NCBI GenBank assembly: GCA_963821505.1
Contig: CAWGEH010000030.1
Span: 82,008 to 146,007, forward strand
DNA from: VAZQ01 sp963821505
GTDB taxonomy: Bacteria; Pseudomonadota; Alphaproteobacteria; Rhizobiales; Xanthobacteraceae
Length of the DNA: 64,000 nt
Reading direction: 5' to 3'
Below, piece after piece: positions 60,147-64,000 of this stretch. Every line of letters starts with the position of its first letter. The first letter of the stretch is position 1. The translations under genes and the position numbers were made by a program. The notes beneath the pieces are model-generated. The model did not search any database. It was not told where the DNA came from and saw nothing but the letters and a program-made list of their open reading frames with translations.

Positions 60147-62387
60147 CTATGATGCTCTTGCCTGAAGTTCCGTTCCAATCCGGCGGAAGGAGGCGCGATC
60201 CTCGCCCCAACTACCCTCGATACCGAACAGGCGCGCGACCGCGTCCATTCGCTTCTTGTCCTCGGCGGAGAATTCACCGCTTGCGCTCAGCGCCTGCCTG
60301 ATGAGATCGAAGGCCTCGCGCCGCGTCGCTGCATCGGGCGGCAGCATCGACGGGATTGCGGCGAGCGCGGCATCCTCGTCGATCAGCAGCATGTTGAATT
60401 GCTCTCGCACCAGCGCCTTGAAGACCGACAAGGGGATGTCGCCGTGCGTGCGGCGAATGCGCCGCACCGCCTCGAAGCCGCGCTCGTCGACGCCGGCCCG
60501 CGCCATGCCGGCATAGAGCATCCCGCGGATCACGGCTTCGCGCACGCCTCCGACAGGGACGCGCGACTTGAGCTCGGCGATGCGGGTCTGTAGCAGTTCG
60601 CGATGCAGCGGACTCTTCGGCGCCTTGCGCAACGGACGCGTCGCCGCCGGGTCGATGCCGGCGGCGGCCTGCAGCGTCGGCAGGCCGTACACCGCCAGGA
60701 ACGTCCGCTCCGCCATCGCTTCGGTCATGTCTCGCCACGCGTCGAGCGCGGCGACGATCTGGCGTGATGCGTTCTCCTGCATCGCGACAAACGGGTTGTC
60801 GACAGCCACGGGCCTTCGATCCTTGCGAACCTGCTCCGCCAGGGCGGCGACCGGCGCCATCATCGGATTGGCGTTGGAGAACATCTCGTATTGCAGCCGC
60901 AATGGATGCAGCTGCTGCATCCATTCGGCCAGCGGGGAGCTGACGAGCGCGCGAACGATCGGCTGCGCGAATGTGCGATAGAGCGCGAGGTTGGTCTCGG
61001 ACACTCGGGCGGCGGTTGCGAACCGCCGCTCGTCGGCCGCGTCGTTGCCGCCGAGCGCCCGGATGTCGTCCAAGGTCCTCGCTTCGCAACGCATCACCCA
61101 ATTTCCGGTCGCGAGGTCCGGATTGGCCGTGTCCTCGGTCTTGGCCTCGAACACGGCCTCGTAGAGACCGGGCGGCAGCGTATCGATCAGGTCGATATTG
61201 CTGGAGAACTCGCCGTGCTCCTTCCTCGCGACGCCACCGGACACGAAGATGCCCAGGTGACCGACGCTCTCATGAACGGTGTAGACGATCGTCTGACCAT
61301 ACGATCGGATCTCGTCGACGTCCTCGTAGAGGTCGAGAATCCATCCCAGCGCCTGCTGCGGCGGCGTAACGTTGTCGCCTTTCGAGCAGAACACCACGAT
61401 GGGAGAGCGGATGTTGCGAAGGTCGATCGCGGTGCCGTCCGATGTTTGAATCTTTCCCGCGGCGAGATTGTTGCCGATGAACAGCTCGTCGACGATGAAC
61501 TGGATCTCCTCGGCGTTGAGATTGACGTGGCCGCCCCACCAGCGCTCGAAACCCAGATAGCGCGGTGCCTCGGTGTCGATCTTGGAATAGAGGTTGTATT
61601 GCTTGGTCCAGAGCGTGTTCGCGGGGTTCTGGTTCTCGAAATTCTGCACCAGCCAGGCGCCGTCGAACTTGCCGTGGCCGAGATCGCCGGCGAACGCGGT
61701 CAGCCAACTGCCGCCCAGGAGGCCGCCGCTGTAGCGCATCGGGTTCTTGCCGTGCACGCCGGCCCAGTACGACAGCGGCGACCCGGCGATGATGATCGGC
61801 CCGAACAGCTCGGGGCGAACGGCGGCAAGCATCATCACCGCCCATCCCGCCTGGCAATTGCCGATGATGCACGGCTTGCCGTCGGCCTCGGGGTGGAGCG
61901 CGATGACCTTTTCGAGGAATACCGCCTCGGCGCGCGCGATGTCCTCGATGGTCTGGCCGGGCATGGGATCCGGCAGGAAGCCGACGAAATAGCAGGGATG
62001 CCCCGCTTTGAACGCCACGCCGATCTCGCTGTCGGCCTTGAACCCGCCGATGCCGGGGCCGTGCCCGGCGCGCGGGTCGACGATGACGAACGGCCGCCGC
62101 GTCGGATCGATCTCGACCCCCGGCGGCGGAACCACCCGCGCGAGGGCATAGTTGACCGGCCGATCCAGCGTCCGGCCGTCGACGACGAGCTCCACCTGGT
62201 AGTCGAGCACATGCGGGGCGGTCTCGGCCAGGTGCTCGCGATACTGATTGCCGCGCTGGCGCATGACGTCGCAGAACAACATGCTGCGCTGCGCCGCATC
62301 GACCACGTATTCCATCGCGGGAGCGAAGATGCCGAACGGCGACGTGAACGCACCGAGCGAGGGCGGCTGCTTTGGGCTGGATGGCAT
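60147..62387 (-). CDS. DUF3141 alpha/beta-hydrolase, PhaC-like
   Basis: A 746-residue protein. The hydrolase core has FVIVDPRAGHGPGIGGFK and a lipase-like box IGNCQAGWAVMM in which Cys takes the nucleophile place, as in polyhydroxyalkanoate synthases (GxCxG). The His-containing VHESVGHLGIFVSGG follows. The C-terminal 300 residues are helical and of unknown role. It is usually annotated as DUF3141 or 3-hydroxyalkanoate synthetase-like. GGGAG precedes the ATG at 62387. It is followed by pta and ackA, with a phasin-like gene nearby, so a role in acyl-CoA or PHA turnover is likely. Confidence 0.85.
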   Translation of the reverse strand: MPSSPKQPPSLGAFTSPFGIFAPAMEYVVDAAQRSMLFCDVMRQRGNQYREHLAETAPHVLDYQVELVVDGRTLDRPVNYALARVVPPPGVEIDPTRRPFVIVDPRAGHGPGIGGFKADSEIGVAFKAGHPCYFVGFLPDPMPGQTIEDIARAEAVFLEKVIALHPEADGKPCIIGNCQAGWAVMMLAAVRPELFGPIIIAGSPLSYWAGVHGKNPMRYSGGLLGGSWLTAFAGDLGHGKFDGAWLVQNFENQNPANTLWTKQYNLYSKIDTEAPRYLGFERWWGGHVNLNAEEIQFIVDELFIGNNLAAGKIQTSDGTAIDLRNIRSPIVVFCSKGDNVTPPQQALGWILDLYEDVDEIRSYGQTIVYTVHESVGHLGIFVSGGVARKEHGEFSSNIDLIDTLPPGLYEAVFEAKTEDTANPDLATGNWVMRCEARTLDDIRALGGNDAADERRFATAARVSETNLALYRTFAQPIVRALVSSPLAEWMQQLHPLRLQYEMFSNANPMMAPVAALAEQVRKDRRPVAVDNPFVAMQENASRQIVAALDAWRDMTEAMAERTFLAVYGLPTLQAAAGIDPAATRPLRKAPKSPLHRELLQTRIAELKSRVPVGGVREAVIRGMLYAGMARAGVDERGFEAVRRIRRTHGDIPLSVFKALVREQFNMLLIDEDAALAAIPSMLPPDAATRREAFDLIRQALSASGEFSAEDKKRMDAVARLFGIEGSWGEDRASFRRIGTELQARAS

Positions 62388-62449
62388 TGTCTCTGCTCCC
62401 TGCTCTGGTCTCTTCGCCGCGGCTTGCCATGCTGTCCCGGGCAAGCGCG

Positions 62450-62668
62450 TCAACCGCCTTTGCGCCAATTCTGCTGGCGCATGATCTCGAACCGAACGTT
62501 GGGGTCGGGGTCACGACCAAGCCACCTCCCGCCGCCGTACACGTCAGAGGAAGTCGCCTGCGAGGAATGCGGCGTTTGCGTCTTGCGTGCCGACTGTGCG
62601 AAAGCCGGCGAGGCGACGACGGCGAACACCGCCGCGATAACGTAGAGCCTGCTCTGCGTCTCGATCAT
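62450..62668 (-). CDS. Small secreted DPDPN-motif protein
   Basis: A 72-residue protein. The signal peptide (VIAAVFAVVASPAFAQ) is followed by a short linker and GGGRWLGRDPDPNVRFEIMR, then QQNWRKGG. It is a paralogue of 37884-38072, with the same order of motifs. It sits directly upstream of the DUF3141 gene and may be cotranscribed with it. Function unknown. Confidence 0.7.
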   Translation of the reverse strand: MIETQSRLYVIAAVFAVVASPAFAQSARKTQTPHSSQATSSDVYGGGRWLGRDPDPNVRFEIMRQQNWRKGG

Positions 62669-62722
62669 CGCCTCGATCCGATCATCCGCCGGGGGAACTA
62701 CCGCTCCCTCCGATGGAGCCGC

Positions 62723-63175
62723 TCAGCCCCACTTCAAGGTCATGGCCACGTCTCCCGGCACCCCGCCGGGAAAGTCGACGATCTCGACCTTGAGCTTGTA
62801 TCCGCGTGGACGGAAGTACTTTGCCCAGAACTCATAAATCTCCTTCGGCCGGCCGGTCAGGGTGTTTTCCCAGCCCGCCTCCTGCTGATTGATGGCACGC
62901 CCGCGATCCGTGCATAATTGGTTCGGAAAGCGATGGACCTGCACCTCGGTCTTGCCGTTGCTCACCGCCCGCTCGATGATCTTGATCGCGCGCTGTATCG
63001 CCTCTTCGTCGGAAAGGCCGGACGGCTTGGTGAATTGATCGAGCAGTGCTTTCTTCTCGGCCTCCGCCTCGGCGAGCTTGCGGGCCTGCTTGGATGCTTC
63101 TTCGGCCTCGGCGAGCGCAAGTTTCTTCATGAAGTCGCTTGCCGTCGGCAGCATCTCTTCGGGCTTGGTCGTCAT
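62723..63175 (-). CDS. Hypothetical protein with coiled-coil N-terminus
   Basis: A 150-residue protein. Residues 15-48 are an Ala/Glu/Lys-rich coiled coil (ALAEAEEASKQARKLAEAEA). The rest is a compact domain with EVQVHRFPNQLCTDRGRAIN and YKLKVEIVDFPGGVPGDVAM. I do not recognise it, but such proteins often sit in phasin/PHA loci of Bradyrhizobium relatives. AAGGAAG precedes the ATG. The FixK box at 63240 is 65 bp upstream, at a fitting distance. Confidence 0.75.
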   Translation of the reverse strand: MTTKPEEMLPTASDFMKKLALAEAEEASKQARKLAEAEAEKKALLDQFTKPSGLSDEEAIQRAIKIIERAVSNGKTEVQVHRFPNQLCTDRGRAINQQEAGWENTLTGRPKEIYEFWAKYFRPRGYKLKVEIVDFPGGVPGDVAMTLKWG

Positions 63176-63239
63176 GCTTCGCTTCCTTCAAACGGCCCCG
63201 GGATGCCGATGAAATATCGTTCCCAGCAGCGGATGGACG

Positions 63240-63253
63240 TTGATCTACATCAA
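63240..63253. promoter_or_regulatory. FNR/FixK-type box
   Basis: TTGATCTACATCAA matches TTGAT-N4-ATCAA in all ten consensus bases. It lies between divergent genes: 65 bp from the ATG of the leftward hypothetical gene and 49 bp from the ATG of the phasin-like gene. The leftward spacing suits activation with a 30-base leader; the rightward distance is tight. Confidence 0.7.
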
Positions 63254-63301
63254 TGATCTATTATCCGACAATCCGCACTCAAGTAGTAGGGAGGTAATGT
63301 G

Positions 63302-63667
63302 ATGAACATAAAACCAAACGACCCAACTCGCCCCGGAGCGACGAAGTCGACGTCGCAGTTCCAATTGGGGCAGGGGCAAAGCGAGGCAATGCTCAATGTG
63401 CAGAAGGAGCTTCTCGGCGCGTACGAGGAAGCCAGCCGTGCCTGGCTTGCCCGCGTGAAGTCGGAAGTCGACCTCTGGGCCGGTCTGGCCGCGAAACTGA
63501 CTGCGACCCATTCCGTGCCGGAAGCCCTGGCGGCCTACCAGGAATGCGTGGCGCAGCGGATGAAAATGGCGGCGGAGGACGGGCAACGACTGGCCAATGA
63601 GTGCCAAAAGGGAATGAACAAGATCAATCAGGCCCTCTCCAGCGGGTGGCCGACCGGGAGCGCCTGA
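63302..63667 (+). CDS. Phasin-like protein
   Basis: A 121-residue, largely helical amphipathic protein (LGQGQSEAMLNVQKELLGAY, EASRAWLARVKSEVDLWAGL) matching the phasin type that coats polyhydroxyalkanoate granules. The 20-residue N-terminal extension is polar. GGGAGG precedes the ATG at 63302. The neighbourhood (DUF3141 PhaC-like protein, pta, ackA) supports a PHA or stress link. Confidence 0.75.
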   Translation: MNIKPNDPTRPGATKSTSQFQLGQGQSEAMLNVQKELLGAYEEASRAWLARVKSEVDLWAGLAAKLTATHSVPEALAAYQECVAQRMKMAAEDGQRLANECQKGMNKINQALSSGWPTGSA

Positions 63668-63751
63668 AAACCAAGCCGCGACCATGCAGATCAGCCACCG
63701 TGAAATTGCATCCACGCAATGAGCTGACGCGATAAGGGATAAAAGGGGAAA

Positions 63752-63952
63752 ATGGAGGACGTCATGGAACGGGCGCTCAAGAACGAAGAGGCCGGCGCGG
63801 ATCGACAGTCGCCGCATGAATGGGAGAAGCTGATACGCAAGCTGCGCTGGATCGGCCTGGAAGATGAAGCACGGCGTCTGGAATTGGCCGTGAGCACCTT
63901 GCCGCCGGAAGCAAGGGGCAGCGTGTCGGCTGGGCCGTTCAGCACCGATTAG
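63752..63952 (+). CDS. Small hypothetical protein
   Basis: A 66-residue protein starting MEDVMERALKNEEAGADRQS, with a helical EWEKLIRKLRWIGLEDEARRL segment. AGGGG lies just before the ATG. It follows the phasin-like gene by 84 bp on the same strand and may share its transcript. Family unknown. Confidence 0.6.
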   Translation: MEDVMERALKNEEAGADRQSPHEWEKLIRKLRWIGLEDEARRLELAVSTLPPEARGSVSAGPFSTD

Positions 63953-64000
63953 AGCTGAACGTTGATTTCGACGCATCGACGGCGCCCGTACCCCCGTCGC

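Overview
The window is GC-rich DNA from a soil- or root-type alphaproteobacterium of the order Hyphomicrobiales. Inference: a Bradyrhizobium/Rhodopseudomonas/Pseudolabrys-like genome. The reasons are four full TctC solute receptors and one TctC fragment, a Bradyrhizobium-type porin, small secreted proteins ending in a DPDPN-x-RFE-x-MRQQ signature, FixK/FNR-type boxes and dense families of palindromic intergenic repeats. No rRNA, tRNA or CRISPR array was seen.

Layout. 0-6 kb: a hypothetical protein, a small DPDP-motif protein, a TctC receptor next to a decayed copy of its own 3' end, and a DUF3883 protein. 6-14 kb: a serine-glyoxylate-type aminotransferase divergent from a large FAD/Fe-S dehydrogenase, then HupE/UreJ beside a decayed nikR-like fragment, then a translationally coupled GNAT-peptidase C39 and RimK-type ATP-grasp pair. 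14-19 kb: a frameshifted NMT1-type binding protein, a second TctC, a SulP/STAS permease and a CAP-domain protein. 19-26 kb: a lower-GC pair (MetE-like protein and PaaK-like ligase), then a VOC extradiol dioxygenase and LigA/LigB (protocatechuate 4,5-dioxygenase). 26-37 kb: a TPR protein divergent from a LysR regulator, a NitT/TauT-type ATPase and permease, a tctC-tctB-tctA operon and a fourth stand-alone TctC.

37-44 kb: a DUF1989 protein, a DPDPN small protein, a STAS-like protein, then pflB, pflA and an AspT-family antiporter on the minus strand, which is a fermentative module. 44-56 kb: a visibly AT-richer island with an amidinotransferase, a truncated IS5-like element, a Pls/PosA-type single-module membrane NRPS, a TraX-like membrane protein and an S41 peptidase, all on the minus strand. 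It lies between two directly repeated porin loci, the left one internally deleted and the right one frameshifted. This is the strongest candidate for an undescribed biosynthetic system. 57-64 kb: a small DPDPN protein, a DUF3141 PhaC-like protein, phosphotransacetylase and acetate kinase on the minus strand, with a phasin-like gene and a FixK-type box nearby. This links acetyl-CoA, acetyl phosphate and polyhydroxyalkanoate metabolism to low oxygen.

How the parts fit (inference): a metabolically flexible heterotroph with aerobic aromatic ring cleavage, many carboxylate receptors, and an anaerobic pyruvate-formate-lyase/acetate kinase branch. An acquired gene cluster may make a guanidino- or amine-rich isopeptide.
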